A DNA stretch of 64,000 bases from Rhodococcus sp. IEGM 1379 (GCF_030056815.1 NZ_JASHKR010000003.1:141393-205392); one strand, 5' to 3'; positions 19,233 through 29,320 are shown, counted from the first letter of the stretch. The notes: generated by a model not told the origin, from the sequence alone. Program-made: numbers and translations.

Positions 19233-19987
19233 TGGCGCGTCGTATCGCACTCGGACTCGCTGTTACAGCTGTCCTCGTCGTCAGTGGGTGTAGCTCGGGC
19301 GCTTCCGGTGACAGTGCCACAACTGCGTCACCTGCACCGGAGGTATCGCTCGTTCCGATTACACCGATCGAGGCGACCAATCTCGGTGGCACTCCCCTGG
19401 ACAAGGAGACGTTGCAGCGCACGGCGCTCACTTTGATTGATCTTCCGGCCGATTTCGACATCGCGGCCGACCCCGTCGAAGACTTGGGCCTCGCTCCGGC
19501 ACCGTCGACGTCGGACTCCGACAAGTCCACTACCGACCCCGCCGCGTGTGCGGCCGTGCTCGCACCGATCGCCACCCAGATCCCCGGATCGACTGCTTCG
19601 ATCACGAAGATGTTCACCGGACCGGATTTCACGAGCATCGATCAGGACAGTGCCTCCTTTGCCGACGGTGCCGCTGCCGCAACAGCTTTCCGCACGATGC
19701 AGGAAACCCTGGCCAGCTGCGCGGAGTATTCAGGTACCGACGCCGACGGCACGACGGTGTCCTATCGGGTCGGCGCAAGACACCAGCCGAGCGTCGGCGA
19801 CGCATCCTTCTCGTACCGAATCATCACTACCAGTGAAGGATTCACACTTGTTGCCGATGTTGTCGTCGCTGCGGTCGGCACAACTCTGACACAGCTTTCG
19901 GCAACGGCTCCGACACCCATCGCCCCGGATGTGCTGGGGTCCATGGCGGTTACGGCAGCGCAGCGACTCAACGTTCCGACCCCGTAA
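19232..19987 (+). CDS. Secreted lipoprotein, sensor-like domain
   Basis: A 251-residue protein with signal peptide and lipobox VVSGC-S at about 20, a Ser/Pro linker, and a soluble domain with two conserved-looking cysteines near 110 and 166. The pattern (a LTLIDLP start, a FxxMQETLASC helix, then a beta region) resembles the PknH-like extracellular sensor fold of mycobacterial lipoproteins such as LpqQ/LprH. That resemblance is by eye and not certain. The start at 19232 overlaps the previous stop by one base, so translation is coupled. The pair probably acts on the outer face of the membrane. Confidence 0.78.
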   Translation: MARRIALGLAVTAVLVVSGCSSGASGDSATTASPAPEVSLVPITPIEATNLGGTPLDKETLQRTALTLIDLPADFDIAADPVEDLGLAPAPSTSDSDKSTTDPAACAAVLAPIATQIPGSTASITKMFTGPDFTSIDQDSASFADGAAAATAFRTMQETLASCAEYSGTDADGTTVSYRVGARHQPSVGDASFSYRIITTSEGFTLVADVVVAAVGTTLTQLSATAPTPIAPDVLGSMAVTAAQRLNVPTP

Positions 19988-20005
19988 CCACCCGATACTC
20001 GACGG

Positions 20006-20029
20006 CCCCGCTAATCAAAAATCGCGGGG
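20006..20029. terminator. Hairpin between convergent genes
   Basis: CCCCGC and GCGGGG (20006-20011, 20024-20029) flank an A-rich 12-base loop in the 43 bases between two convergent stop codons. It may serve as a bidirectional terminator. It is short and lacks a T-run. Confidence 0.35.
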
Positions 20030-20030
20030 A

Positions 20031-20327
20031 TCAGATTGCGGAATCAACCGTGTATTTAGTGAGTCCCGGCGCACCCGCAAGAAGTGGGCCCAGGTCCTTG
20101 ATCGCGCCCGGGCCCGCACGCCACGCGCGGTAGGCCGCGTCAGCCTCGGCCGACACCCATTTCTCGACACACAACCAGTGGCCCTCGTCATCGTCGTCGA
20201 TCAATACGTCGACGCCTTCGCAACCGTCGAAGGCACGAGTTTCAGTCAAGATTCTCCCGACCACCTCACGAGCGGTATCGAGACTCTCCTTCTTCAGCCG
20301 CAGATCCAGAATCGCAGAAATCGTCAC
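20031..20327 (-). CDS. Antibiotic biosynthesis monooxygenase (ABM) domain protein
   Basis: A 98-residue dimeric alpha/beta ferredoxin-like ABM domain protein. It has the typical pattern of an N-terminal beta strand (ISAILDLRL), a helix, then a mid-chain strand with HWLCVEKW. Members include YgiN-type quinol monooxygenases and heme-degrading proteins; the substrate here is unknown. It starts at GTG with a clear AAGGAG upstream. It lies 38 bases after the flavin-dependent NAD(P)H oxidoreductase gene on the same strand, which suggests a small redox operon handling quinones or reactive electrophiles (inference). Confidence 0.85.
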   Translation of the reverse strand: MTISAILDLRLKKESLDTAREVVGRILTETRAFDGCEGVDVLIDDDDEGHWLCVEKWVSAEADAAYRAWRAGPGAIKDLGPLLAGAPGLTKYTVDSAI

Positions 20328-20365
20328 AGAAAACTCCTTGGTGCAGTAGGGATGAAACGAACCGA

Positions 20366-21010
20366 TCAGGAACCGAGCGCAATTGCCAACTCGCGCACCG
20401 CATTCTCGGCATGTTCGAGGCTAGCGGAAGCGCGGTCCGCCAGTGGTGCCATCGGCGGAATACGCCCGGCCAACGTCAATTCTGCAGTGACAACCGAAAC
20501 CTTCATTCCCAGAGAGGTTCCCAGAACCTCTCGCAGGGGAGGAACCGTAAAATCAAGACCGACATTGTGACTCCCCGGCGCGTACGTGTTGCCTCGACTC
20601 GACACGATGACAACAGGTTTACCGGCGAAGGGCCGATTCGGTTCGTCGAAGGGAACCGTCGTACCCAGGACATGGATGTAATCGATCCACGCTTTCAGCG
20701 TCGAAGGCAACGACCAGTTGTACATCGGAGCGCCGATGACAACAACATCCGAAGCCTCGACCTCGGCAATCAACTCCGTTTGCAATGCTTCTGCAGGGGA
20801 GTCAGGGGCACTGCCCACCTTGCGAAGTCGCTTCGCGTAGTGCAACTCGGCGTCCGGGAGGTGCGGCAGCTGATTCCGGTGCAGATCCCGTTCGACAACA
20901 ATGTTGCCTGCACCCTGCTCGCGCCAGGTCTGGGCGAACAGCGCCGTCAAAGTTCGGGAAACCGAGGTTTCCAACTCCGCGGACGAATCGATGTGCAGCA
21001 ACTGTGGCAT
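20366..21010 (-). CDS. FMN-dependent NAD(P)H oxidoreductase (AzoR-like, flavodoxin fold)
   Basis: A 214-residue flavodoxin-like protein. The SxxxSVSRT phosphate-loop region for FMN is at about 9-20, the [17 protein letters not shown] segment typical of AzoR near 91-107, and a [11 protein letters not shown] loop near 138. Such enzymes reduce quinones or azo compounds with NAD(P)H. The start ATG at 21010 has AAGGAG eight bases upstream; an in-frame upstream ATG adds 17 non-conserved residues. It is paired with the ABM gene downstream. On the other side lies a broken DUF2889 gene, so this pair may have inserted into or deleted part of that gene. Confidence 0.88.
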   Translation of the reverse strand: MPQLLHIDSSAELETSVSRTLTALFAQTWREQGAGNIVVERDLHRNQLPHLPDAELHYAKRLRKVGSAPDSPAEALQTELIAEVEASDVVVIGAPMYNWSLPSTLKAWIDYIHVLGTTVPFDEPNRPFAGKPVVIVSSRGNTYAPGSHNVGLDFTVPPLREVLGTSLGMKVSVVTAELTLAGRIPPMAPLADRASASLEHAENAVRELAIALGS

Positions 21011-21108
21011 CCGTACTCCTTCGACGCTCCCCATACAGCATTCATACCTTGCTCGGGGCACTGCTATCCGGGAGGGTCACCCCTTGCTCGATCCTGTCGA
21101 CCTCAAGC

Positions 21109-21512
21109 ATGCTCAGCAGGTCCCCGGGCGTGATCTGTTACGAGACGGTTGGCGCCAAACCGACGGGCCGTATCGATATCAGAGTCGGCGAGACGATCGA
21201 GATCGACTCGATGTTTCAGGACAGTTCAACCACCCGCGGCGGCGGACGTGTCGCCGTCCACGAGTACCACGTCACTGCCACTGCCGATGTCGAAACCGGC
21301 ACGCTGCTCACCATCGACGCGGATCCTCGGGTACTTCCCTACGAAGAATGCCCACTCGCGTCACTGAATGTCGGGCGCATTATCGGCACTCCCCGGTCTG
21401 CGCTCAGAACCGTTATTCTCGAACAGTTCCGGGAACAGAAGGCTGCACTCATCTCAATGACGCCGTGCGTGCCCTCCCCGAAGTTCCGGCGTTGATACGC
21501 GCGACCGGGTAA
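21109..21512 (+). pseudogene. DUF2889 gene remnant, N-truncated and frameshifted
   Basis: One frame from about 21109 encodes the conserved DUF2889 features IDIRVGETIEIDSMFQDSS, VAVHEY, then LPYEECP and GRIIG. The final conserved part, GCTHLNDAVRALPEVPAL, is in a different frame ending at the stop at 21510-21512. The frame change lies near 21430, at GTTCCGGGAACAG. The actinobacterial relatives I remember carry an extra N-terminal domain, for which there is no space before the azoR-like gene. This is either a decayed fragment or contains a one-base assembly error. The best in-frame ATG (21109) has no ribosome binding site. Confidence 0.7.
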
Positions 21513-21659
21513 GGGATAGCAGCAAGCGAGGCCTATTTACGATCAACATTGTCGATGATCGATGTCTATGATCGCCCCACACCCTGACCTCGTCTGGAAC
21601 CAGAACATCACCCGATCCGGAAGTGCCCATTTCAGTAGATGGCACGGCATGATGGTTCT

Positions 21660-22028
21660 ATGAACTTCCGACGCCTGCTTCGAAATGCTGCGATCGGCGT
21701 CTTCGTTCTATCCGCCATTTTCCTCGCAATCACCGGCATCGTGAACGGCGAACTGACGACGATCGTCTATGTCGCGGTAGTCGTTCCAGTGGCATTGAGT
21801 TGGTGGAACGAGCAGCGCGGCAAGCCTTCCGCAATCCGGCCCGATTCTTCCCTGTGGCAAACACTCACGCTGCTCTACGCGATCACCCTCGGAATTGGCG
21901 GCGTCGCACTCGTGATCATTGAGCCCGGCGTCCTCTCGCGCATCGCGGGCGTTCTTGTAGTAATTTCCGTCCTCTTCTACCTGCTGGCGTCCTGTTACTC
22001 GAAAGAAGCCAAACCGCAGACCCTTTGA
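21660..22028 (+). CDS. Small membrane protein of unknown function
   Basis: A 122-residue protein with four hydrophobic segments (about 8-28, 31-47, 64-84 and 88-106) and basic ends. There are no catalytic motifs. The ATG at 21660 is chosen so the first helix is close to the N-terminus; an ATG seven codons earlier is also possible. It lies 78 bases upstream of the glutamate decarboxylase gene on the same strand. It is too small to be a GadC-type antiporter. I do not recognise a family. Confidence 0.65.
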   Translation: MNFRRLLRNAAIGVFVLSAIFLAITGIVNGELTTIVYVAVVVPVALSWWNEQRGKPSAIRPDSSLWQTLTLLYAITLGIGGVALVIIEPGVLSRIAGVLVVISVLFYLLASCYSKEAKPQTL

Positions 22029-22106
22029 CAACTCCCCTGTCACCATGAACGGTAAGTAGTGCTGGGAAAAGACGATAGCGCCACACCGATGTGAGGAGCA
22101 GAGTTC

Positions 22107-23498
22107 ATGCCAGAACCGAGAAGAGCCGAACATACCGACTACGTTTCCGTGAATCCGATCTTTTCCAGGCCTGGCGAAGATTCGGTTGCCTCGAAGTACG
22201 CCCTCGAACCTGACGGAATGCTTCCCGAAACGGCATATCAGATCGTCCACGACGAAACGATGCTGGACGGCAATGCCCGCCTGAATCTCGCCACATTTGT
22301 GGGCACGTGGATGGACGATCACGCCACCCGCCTTTACGCCGAATCCTTCGACAAGAACATGATCGACAAGGACGAGTATCCGCAGACCGCCGCAATCGAA
22401 ACGTATTGCTGGCGAATCCTCTCAGATCTGTGGCACGCACCGTCCCCGAAGGACGCGATCGGAACATCGACCATCGGTTCGTCCGAGGCCTGCATGCTGG
22501 GCGGACTCGCCCTCAAACGACGTTGGCAGCACGCGCGGCGAGCCGCCGGTAAGCCGACGGATCGACCGAACATGGTCATGAGTTCGGCAGTGCAGGTGTG
22601 CTGGGAGAAGTTCTGCAATTACTGGGACGTCGAAGCGCGATACGTCCCGATCAGCGAAGAGCACCGCACCCTCGACGGGCATGACCTGGACAAGTACGTC
22701 GACGAGAACACAATCGGGGTTGTCGCTATCCTCGGCGTCACCTATACAGGAATGTACGAACCCGTCCTCGAGATTTCCAACGCACTCGACGCCATCCAGA
22801 AGAAGACCGGACTCGACATTCCCATCCACGTCGACGGGGCTTCGGGCGCCATGATCGCGCCGTTCCTGCAACCGGAAATCGAATGGGACTTCCGGCTTCC
22901 GCGAGTGCACTCCATCAATACGTCGGCGCACAAGTACGGATTGGTGTATCCGGGCCTGGGCTGGGTCGTGTGGCGTTCGGTGGATCTGCTCCCCGAGGAC
23001 CTCGTGTTCAAGGTGAGCTACCTCGGCGGCAGCATGCCGACCTTCGCGCTCAACTTCTCCCGCCCCGGTGCTCAGGTGATCCTGCAGTTCTACTTGTTCC
23101 TTCGGCTCGGCCGCGAGGGCTACCGCTCGATCCAACAGTCGTCGCAGAACGTCGCAAAGTTCCTGGCGGAGGGCATCGGGAAACTCGACGCCTTCGAACT
23201 CTGGAACGACGGTAGTGATATTCCGGTCTTCGCCTGGCGTCTCAAGCCCGGGCACACGGAAAACTGGACCCTGTACGACCTGTCTGATCGACTGCGCGCG
23301 AAGGGCTGGTTGGTTCCGGCATATCCGATGCCCGATGACCTCACCGAGATGACCGTGCAGCGCATCGTCGTGCGGAACGGCCTGAGCATGGACTTGGCAG
23401 CAAGCCTGTTGCGCATTATCGAGGAAGAAACCGCGTTCCTCGACGAACTCGCCACTCCGATGCCCCGGCCGCGCGTCACCGAAGGCTTCCACCACTGA
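22107..23498 (+). CDS. gadB: Glutamate decarboxylase (PLP-dependent)
   Basis: A 463-residue group II PLP decarboxylase converting L-glutamate to GABA with proton consumption, usually for acid resistance or the GABA shunt. It has the HVDGASGAMIAPF motif near 245 with the PLP-contacting Asp, and the Schiff-base Lys in SINTSAHKYGLVYPG near 276. Length and sequence match E. coli GadB (466) and M. tuberculosis GadB. GAGGAG is nine bases upstream of the ATG. It ends at a strong bidirectional hairpin. No glutamate/GABA antiporter is adjacent. Confidence 0.96.
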   Translation: MPEPRRAEHTDYVSVNPIFSRPGEDSVASKYALEPDGMLPETAYQIVHDETMLDGNARLNLATFVGTWMDDHATRLYAESFDKNMIDKDEYPQTAAIETYCWRILSDLWHAPSPKDAIGTSTIGSSEACMLGGLALKRRWQHARRAAGKPTDRPNMVMSSAVQVCWEKFCNYWDVEARYVPISEEHRTLDGHDLDKYVDENTIGVVAILGVTYTGMYEPVLEISNALDAIQKKTGLDIPIHVDGASGAMIAPFLQPEIEWDFRLPRVHSINTSAHKYGLVYPGLGWVVWRSVDLLPEDLVFKVSYLGGSMPTFALNFSRPGAQVILQFYLFLRLGREGYRSIQQSSQNVAKFLAEGIGKLDAFELWNDGSDIPVFAWRLKPGHTENWTLYDLSDRLRAKGWLVPAYPMPDDLTEMTVQRIVVRNGLSMDLAASLLRIIEEETAFLDELATPMPRPRVTEGFHH

Positions 23499-23512
23499 CC
23501 TGCTGAACAGAC

Positions 23513-23555
23513 AAAACTGCCGTCGGCTCCCCTTTCGGGGACCGACGGCAGTTTT
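23513..23555. terminator. Bidirectional Rho-independent terminator
   Basis: A perfect 14-base inverted repeat (AAAACTGCCGTCGG at 23513-23526 and its complement at 23542-23555) closes on an inner CCCC-TTTC-GGGG hairpin. T-runs follow the stem on both strands. It lies between the convergent gadB and Mtb12-like genes and should terminate both. Confidence 0.93.
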
Positions 23556-23570
23556 ATTCAGAGTTGAAAA

Positions 23571-24080
23571 TCAAGCACACGCAGGCGACGTCAGGTTCGC
23601 GACCGGAAGAATCGCACACGCGGTGGTCTTCGAAAGCTTCCACACGCCATCGGAGTACACGAAGGACGCTTGAGCGCCCTGACCGAGCGGCTGTCCGTTG
23701 ACGATGATGTTCAGGGAAGCTGAAGCCGTATCGCTACCCGTGTCGATGACCGGGTCAAGGATCTCGACCGTAGCGTTGGCGGCCTTGGCAGCTGCGGCAA
23801 CCTGGTTCATCAGCTCGGGATCAGCCTCGGCGCCCTCAACGAGGTTGGCGCGCTCCGCGACGGGAACACTCTCGTCGAGGCCCTTGACCAGAAGCGCATT
23901 GAAATCGGCAGCCGACGGCAGCGCTACGGAGGTTGGTTCGACAGTGGCCGTCGGGGTCTTGGTAGTCGTCTTCGGGGTCTCAGTCTCGCTGGAACTGCAG
24001 GCAGTCATCGTCAGGGCCGCTGCAATCGCGACGGCTGCGACGGTCATGTTACGAAGCTTCAACTTCTCAGTCCTATCCAT
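23571..24080 (-). CDS. Mtb12-like secreted lipoprotein
   Basis: A 169-residue protein with a signal peptide and lipobox MTAC-S at about 27, a Thr/Pro/Lys linker, then a ~110-residue domain (LPSAADFNALL to VWKLS). This is the shape of the low-molecular-weight antigen Mtb12/CFP-2 C-terminal domain, with the ANLVEG and GVWKLS landmarks. The mycobacterial proteins are abundant secreted antigens of unknown role. The ATG at 24080 gives a positively charged n-region; an ATG at 24119 is upstream. It is convergent with gadB. Confidence 0.85.
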   Translation of the reverse strand: MDRTEKLKLRNMTVAAVAIAAALTMTACSSSETETPKTTTKTPTATVEPTSVALPSAADFNALLVKGLDESVPVAERANLVEGAEADPELMNQVAAAAKAANATVEILDPVIDTGSDTASASLNIIVNGQPLGQGAQASFVYSDGVWKLSKTTACAILPVANLTSPACA

Positions 24081-24174
24081 TCCGGTGTTCACATACGAGC
24101 ACACCATGAACGTGGGCACTCGCGGTCTTTCATCACATTACCCAACGGTAAGTGTGGAAAGTCTAAGGATCTCC

Positions 24175-25527
24175 TCAGAGTAGGCTGCCGAGAGCATCCG
24201 CGACTTGGAGATACGCGTCGTCGTCGGAAAAAGTCTTGGCGATTCCTGTTCCGGTGGAACGCGTTTCGAACCGAACCGTCACCACACCGTGTCCAGCACC
24301 CTGCACCCAACCGTGCCCGAATTCCGGATGGCTCACATCCAGACCGGGGTGCCAGTATCTCTCCGGAACCCGCGCCGGCACCGGAGCGTCGTCGGCTTCG
24401 TCCGACACTGTTTCGACCAGATACCCGGGCACATCCTGGTCGAGTTCCGGAAACAACGACCCTTGACGGACGGTCGACAGCCCGGCAAAACCTACCCCGA
24501 CCAGCCGGATCGGTCCCAGTTCCAACGGATCGATCACCTGCTTCTGAGCAGTCGCAATCAGGATCGCGCGGTCGAGGGTCGCATAGGGCAGGGTCACTGA
24601 TCGGGTCAGGACACTCATATCGGATTTCCTGAGCTTGAGTACCACCGTCCGAGCAGCGCGGCCGTCCTTCTCGAGCCTGGAATAGGCAGAGCCACCACTG
24701 TTTTCGACCGCAACACGCAACTGCGCCAACGTCACGATGTCGGTCGCGAACGTCGATTCCGCGCTGATCTGCTTGGAATCAGCACGCTCCGCGACCGGGC
24801 GATCGTCGATACCCTGAGCCAGTCGGTGCAGGCCCGGCCCCACCGTTGTTCCCAGGATCGATGCAACCTCCGCCGGCGGTGTACGCACAAATCCGCCGAT
24901 CGTCACGATCCCGAGCCGTTTGAGTTTCTCCTCCGCAACCGGGCCGATTCCCCACAGCTTGCGTACCGGCAACGGATCGAGCAGATCCCGCTGCTGACCC
25001 GGCGGAACAACCGCCACACCATCAGGTTTGGCCAGACCCGATGCAATTTTAGCCACCTGCTTGCCGGCCCCCGCACCGATGGACGCAACCAATCCCGTCT
25101 CAGCCAGTACGAGAGCACGAATGTCCTCACAGAACGCGCGAACCTCATCAGCACCAGCGCCCGCCAGTTCTGTCGGTTCACCAAACGCTTCGTCCACCGA
25201 CAACTGTTCCAGCACCGGCATTCGCAGCCTCAACGCGTCGAACGCCCGCTTACTCAACACCGAATAGAGCGACATCCGCGGCGGCAGAACTACTCCCCCG
25301 CCGCCCACCAATCGACGTGCCTGATGCATCGGCATCGCGGAGCGAGCCCCGAACGCACGAGCCTCGTAACTACAACCGGCAACCACACCCCGGCCACCCA
25401 GACCGCCCACCATCACCGGACGTCCCCGCAAAGTCGGACGAGTCAATTGCTCGGCGGAAGCGAAGAACGCATCCATGTCGAGATGAAGTACCCACCTTCG
25501 ACTTCGCGTCGGGTCAGCGTGATTCAT
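24175..25527 (-). CDS. dinX: Y-family DNA polymerase IV (DinX/DinB1)
   Basis: A 450-residue translesion polymerase. Palm motif [11 protein letters not shown] is at about 13-23 and the second catalytic motif SVDEAF near 110. Helix-hairpin-helix [15 protein letters not shown] lies near 200, followed by a little-finger domain. The C-terminus has an extra ~80 residues after QGSLFPELD, a segment that resembles a beta-clamp interaction motif. Adjacency to ileS matches M. tuberculosis Rv1536-Rv1537, supporting dinX rather than the other DinB paralogues. The start ATG (25527) lies inside the end of the tfoX-like gene (14-base overlap), indicating co-expression. Confidence 0.93.
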   Translation of the reverse strand: MNHADPTRSRRWVLHLDMDAFFASAEQLTRPTLRGRPVMVGGLGGRGVVAGCSYEARAFGARSAMPMHQARRLVGGGGVVLPPRMSLYSVLSKRAFDALRLRMPVLEQLSVDEAFGEPTELAGAGADEVRAFCEDIRALVLAETGLVASIGAGAGKQVAKIASGLAKPDGVAVVPPGQQRDLLDPLPVRKLWGIGPVAEEKLKRLGIVTIGGFVRTPPAEVASILGTTVGPGLHRLAQGIDDRPVAERADSKQISAESTFATDIVTLAQLRVAVENSGGSAYSRLEKDGRAARTVVLKLRKSDMSVLTRSVTLPYATLDRAILIATAQKQVIDPLELGPIRLVGVGFAGLSTVRQGSLFPELDQDVPGYLVETVSDEADDAPVPARVPERYWHPGLDVSHPEFGHGWVQGAGHGVVTVRFETRSTGTGIAKTFSDDDAYLQVADALGSLL

Positions 25528-25870
25528 CAGCGACAACGGGCAATTTCTTCTTGGGTGGTTTCTTCTTGGGCAGCGGCATTGCGTCAGCAGTTCGCTGGAT
25601 GAATGCCTGAAGTTGATCGACGTCGTCGAGGCTCTCTTGCGGCACCCGGCAATAGTCTTTTGCGCCCGGATACGGCGGCATGCGGTCTGCCAGCGATGGG
25701 AACTCGACACTGATCTCGGTCGGCTTGACGAACAACGTGTTGTTGCAGATCAGCGCAACCATTTTCTCGTCGCAATACAACCCGTACTCACCGAACATGG
25801 CCCGGGCACGGACGTCGAGCGGCTCCAACTGTTCCAGAATCCACGCGACGGTGTCTTTGCTCGAGCTCAT
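25514..25870 (-). CDS. TfoX N-terminal domain protein
   Basis: A 118-residue protein carrying a TfoX_N domain, with the [29 protein letters not shown] pattern split over about 22-50. A C-terminal Lys/Pro-rich tail ([13 protein letters not shown]) may bind nucleic acid. In gamma-proteobacteria TfoX/Sxy is a competence regulator; stand-alone actinobacterial members have no known role. It overlaps dinX by 14 bases, so it is probably expressed with the translesion polymerase. It starts at ATG 25870, just after a strong hairpin that follows ileS. Confidence 0.85.
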   Translation of the reverse strand: MSSSKDTVAWILEQLEPLDVRARAMFGEYGLYCDEKMVALICNNTLFVKPTEISVEFPSLADRMPPYPGAKDYCRVPQESLDDVDQLQAFIQRTADAMPLPKKKPPKKKLPVVADESR

Positions 25871-25875
25871 GCCAG

Positions 25876-25924
25876 CACGCTACTCCGGCACCCCGACATA
25901 CTTCGGGGCACCGGAGTCAGCGTG
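25876..25924 (-). terminator. Strong hairpin downstream of ileS
   Basis: A 15-base stem with a two-pair internal mismatch (25882-25896 with 25903-25917; ACTCCGG / CCGGAGT outer, CCCCGA / TCGGGG inner) is extended by CACGCT/AGCGTG at 25876-25881 and 25919-25924. It lies between the ileS stop and the tfoX-like start. It is probably an ileS terminator or processing hairpin. There is no clear T-run. Confidence 0.6.
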
Positions 25925-25936
25925 AACTAGGCCTTC

Positions 25937-25960
25937 TTGTACTTAGGCTTGTACTTAGGC
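25937..25960. repeat. 12-bp tandem duplication over the ileS stop
   Basis: TTGTACTTAGGC (plus strand) occurs twice in exact tandem, at 25937-25948 and 25949-25960. The second copy holds the ileS stop codon, read as TAA on the minus strand. Confidence 0.85.
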
Positions 25961-28900
25961 CTTCGTGATCGCGGCGCGGACTCCATCACCGAGGTCCACG
26001 GCGTCACTACCTGCCTCGCCCACGGAGAATTCGACCGCCAGAACCTCACCGGCAATCATGTCGCCGTGGCGCTGCGCCCATTCCTTGCGATCCTCAGACA
26101 CCTCGAGGATGACCTTGATGCGGTCCGACACGTCGAGGCCGGCATTGCGACGTGCATCCTGCAATTCACGTACACGGTCCTTGGCCCAACCCTCAGCCTC
26201 GAGCTCTTCGGTCACAGCCGAATCGAGAACAACCAGGCCGACCCCATCAGGAAGAGCTGCCGTCGAATCAGGTTCTGCTGCAACCAGTTTCTGCGTGTAC
26301 TCCTCCGGCAGCAGTTCAATTCCGGCTGCGACGACAACGCCATCGGCCGTCTCGGTCCAGTCGCCGGCCTTCACAGCCTTGATGACGGTCTGCACGGACT
26401 TACCCAGACGTGGGCCGGCAGCGCGCGCGTTGACCGCAATCTCGAAGCGGCCGTGAGCGTCGACGTCATCGGTCAGATCGACCTTCTTGACGTTGACCTC
26501 GTCAGCGATCAAGCCGAGGAACGGGCGCAGACGCTCCGAATCGGGTGCAGCGACAGTGACCTCGGGCAGGGGCAACCGAACCCGCAGGTTCTGCGCCTTA
26601 CGCAGGCCCAGCACGGTGGAGCAGACCACACGCACATCGTCCATCGCGGAAACCAGTTCAGGGTTGGCCGGCAACTCCGACGCCTCAGGCCAATCAGCCA
26701 AGTGCACCGAGCGTTCGCCGGTCAATCCGCGCCAGATCACTTCGGACACCAACGGCAGCAACGGCGCAGCCAGACGTGTCACCACTTCGAGAACAGTGTG
26801 GAGCGTGTCGATCGCGTCGCGATCCTCATCCCAGAAACGTGAACGCGAGCGTCGCACATACCAATTGGTGAGGGCGTCGCAGAACAAGCGCAATTCGTCG
26901 CAGGCACCGGAGATATCGTTGGCCTCGAGAGCGTCGGTGATGACATCGCGAGTACTCGCAAGCTTCGCCAAGATGTACTGATCGAGGATGTTCTCCGAAT
27001 CCGTACGCCACACTCCGGATTCCGGTGTGTACAACTGCAGGAAACTCCAGGCGTTCCACAGCGGCAGCAGTGCTTGGCGAACGCCTTCGCGGATACCCTG
27101 CTCGGTGACGACTAGGTTTCCACCGCGCAGGATCGGCGAGGACATCAGGAACCAGCGCATGGCATCACTGCCGTCGCGGTTGAAAACCTCCTTGACGTCC
27201 GGGTAGTTGCCCTTGGACTTGCTCATCTTCAATCCGTCGTCACCGAGGACGATGCCGTGTGCCACAACAGTTTTGAACGCGGGGCGATCGAACAATGCGG
27301 TAGCCAGCACGTGCAGGTTGTAGAACCAGCCGCGGGTCTGACCGTTGTACTCGACGATGAAATCGCCGGGGTAGTGAGTCTCGAACCAATCCTGGTTCTC
27401 GAAGGGGTAGTGAACCTGAGCGAAGGGCATGGAACCTGATTCGAACCAGCAGTCCAGAACCTCGGGCACCCGACGCATCATCGACTTGCCGGTCGGGTCA
27501 TCCGGGTTGGGACGGACCAGATCGTCGATAACCGGGCGGTGCAGATCGGCCGGGCGCACACCGAAGTCTGCCTCCAACTGATCGAGCGAACCGTACACAT
27601 CCATGCGCGGGTACTGCGGATCGTCCGACATCCACACCGGGATCGGACTGCCCCAGTAGCGGTTTCGGCTGATGTTCCAGTCGCGAGCACCTTCGAGCCA
27701 CTTACCGAACTGGCCGTCGCGGATGTGGTCGGGCACCCACGTGATGTCCTGGTTCAGCTCGACCATGCGGTCGCGGAACTTGGTGACGGAAACGAACCAC
27801 GACGGAACTGCCATGTAGATGAGCGGCTGACCGCTGCGCCAACTGTGCGGGTACGAGTGCTCGATCGTCTCGTGCCGCAACAACTTTCCGGCGGCCTTGA
27901 GATCCTTGATGATGACCGGGTTCGCATCGAAGACCATCAAGCCCTCGTACGTCGGCACCATCGACGTGAACTTTCCACCGGCGTCGAGAGGCTGAACGAC
28001 CTCGATACCGTTGGCAGTAGCGACATCCATATCCTCTTCACCGAAAGCTGGTGCGAGGTGGACGATTCCAGTTCCCGAATCCACGGTGACGTAGTCGGCG
28101 GACAACACGACATGCGAATTCGGATGGCCGGCAAAGAAGTCGAACGGCGGCGTGTAAGACAATCCGACGAGTTCGCTGCCCTTGTGGCGCGAAACCACCT
28201 CGGGGTCCTCCCCCAGCTCACGCGCGTAATGACCGACACGAGCCTCCGCCAACACATATCGCTTGCCATCCAGACCGAGTACCTGGACGTAGTCGATCTC
28301 GGGATGCACCGCCGTCGCCAGGTTGGAAGGAAGCGTCCACGGCGTCGTGGTCCAGATGATTGCGTTGGCGCCGTCGAGAGGCGAACCCGGTGCCACCAAC
28401 GGCATGTCGACCGTGACAGCCGGATCCTGACGCATCTTGTATGCGTCGTCCAGCTTGGTTTCCTGGTTGGACAGCGGCGTCTGCTCGTACCAGCTGTACG
28501 GCAGCACGCGGAAGCCCTGGTAGATCAGACCCTTGTCGAAAAGTTCCTTGAACGCCCACATGACCGACTCCATGAAGTCGATATCGAGGGTCTTGTAGTC
28601 GTTGTCGAAATCGACCCAGCGCGCCTGACGGGTGACGTACTCACGCCAGTCATCGGTGTACTTGAGCACCGACGACCTGCAGTAGTCGTTGAACTTGGCG
28701 AGACCCATGACGTCGATCTCGGACTTGTCCTTGATACCGAGCTGCTTCTCGGCCTCGAGCTCAGCCGGCAGTCCGTGGCAGTCCCAGCCGAATCGGCGTT
28801 CGACCTTGCGGCCCCGCATGGTCTGGAAACGCGGCACGAGGTCCTTGACGTAACCCGTCAGCAAGTGACCGTAGTGTGGCAAACCATTGGCGAACGGTGG

Positions 28901-29068
28901 ACCGTCGTAGAAAACGAACTCCTCGTTGCCGTCGCGATTGGCAACAGACGCCCGGAAGGTGTCGTCGTCAGCCCACTCTTTCAGGACCTTTTCTTCCAGA
29001 ACCGGAAACTTGACTCCGGTATCGGCGGGGACGCCGTAATCGACTTTGGGGTACCCGTTACTCGCCAC
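25955..29068 (-). CDS. ileS: Isoleucyl-tRNA synthetase
   Basis: A 1037-residue class I synthetase charging tRNA-Ile. The HIGH-type motif is HYGH in [12 protein letters not shown] (about residue 60) and KMSKSKGN is near 614, with an editing domain between and an anticodon-binding C-terminus. The length matches M. tuberculosis IleS (about 1041), the eukaryote-like, mupirocin-tolerant type. The GTG at 29068 is chosen because GAGGAG lies seven bases upstream. Open frame upstream of it is the T-box leader, not coding. It is regulated by the T-box just upstream, and its neighbours dinX and tfoX-like are downstream. Confidence 0.96.
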   Translation of the reverse strand: MASNGYPKVDYGVPADTGVKFPVLEEKVLKEWADDDTFRASVANRDGNEEFVFYDGPPFANGLPHYGHLLTGYVKDLVPRFQTMRGRKVERRFGWDCHGLPAELEAEKQLGIKDKSEIDVMGLAKFNDYCRSSVLKYTDDWREYVTRQARWVDFDNDYKTLDIDFMESVMWAFKELFDKGLIYQGFRVLPYSWYEQTPLSNQETKLDDAYKMRQDPAVTVDMPLVAPGSPLDGANAIIWTTTPWTLPSNLATAVHPEIDYVQVLGLDGKRYVLAEARVGHYARELGEDPEVVSRHKGSELVGLSYTPPFDFFAGHPNSHVVLSADYVTVDSGTGIVHLAPAFGEEDMDVATANGIEVVQPLDAGGKFTSMVPTYEGLMVFDANPVIIKDLKAAGKLLRHETIEHSYPHSWRSGQPLIYMAVPSWFVSVTKFRDRMVELNQDITWVPDHIRDGQFGKWLEGARDWNISRNRYWGSPIPVWMSDDPQYPRMDVYGSLDQLEADFGVRPADLHRPVIDDLVRPNPDDPTGKSMMRRVPEVLDCWFESGSMPFAQVHYPFENQDWFETHYPGDFIVEYNGQTRGWFYNLHVLATALFDRPAFKTVVAHGIVLGDDGLKMSKSKGNYPDVKEVFNRDGSDAMRWFLMSSPILRGGNLVVTEQGIREGVRQALLPLWNAWSFLQLYTPESGVWRTDSENILDQYILAKLASTRDVITDALEANDISGACDELRLFCDALTNWYVRRSRSRFWDEDRDAIDTLHTVLEVVTRLAAPLLPLVSEVIWRGLTGERSVHLADWPEASELPANPELVSAMDDVRVVCSTVLGLRKAQNLRVRLPLPEVTVAAPDSERLRPFLGLIADEVNVKKVDLTDDVDAHGRFEIAVNARAAGPRLGKSVQTVIKAVKAGDWTETADGVVVAAGIELLPEEYTQKLVAAEPDSTAALPDGVGLVVLDSAVTEELEAEGWAKDRVRELQDARRNAGLDVSDRIKVILEVSEDRKEWAQRHGDMIAGEVLAVEFSVGEAGSDAVDLGDGVRAAITKA

Positions 29069-29074
29069 TGCGAT

Positions 29075-29320
29075 CTCCTCGTGCCTGTCCGACTCGGCAC
29101 GGGGACGATAAGTGCGCATCTGCGTACGTACCGCGGTACCACCCCGCTTGCAACACGTGAATCCGGCGACGTTCACCGTCCGGACTTCCGGTTACCTCTC
29201 TCATTGAGCTGTGACGGGCTCACCCGTTCGGTTCTACTGAGTGCCCGGCGGGCTCAATTGCCTGCTGAATCACTGTTCTTCCGAAGGCTCCCCGGTGATC
29301 GCCGGTTCATCGCCAGATAA
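29075..29320 (-). promoter_or_regulatory. T-box riboswitch, ileS leader (Ile AUC specifier)
   Basis: The minus strand carries the hallmark T-box sequence GGGTGGTACCGCGG (29131-29144), whose central bases pair with an uncharged tRNA acceptor end. About 150 bases earlier, a Stem I-like stretch GCGATCACCGGGG places ATC, an isoleucine codon, at 29297-29299 as the likely specifier. Known actinobacterial ileS T-boxes act on translation, and here no T-run terminator follows; the ribosome site GAGGAG comes soon after. Outer limits are approximate. Confidence 0.9.

Noticed and set aside
20411..21133. Plus-strand frame opposite the azoR-like gene
   Set aside because: Shadow frame; the minus-strand gene has conserved FMN motifs and a ribosome site.
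29069..29176. N-terminal extension of IleS to an upstream ATG
   Set aside because: The extension encodes the T-box element; the GTG at 29068 has a proper ribosome site.
27539..29320. Plus-strand open frame of 593 codons opposite ileS and its leader
   Set aside because: Antisense shadow across conserved ileS and the T-box.
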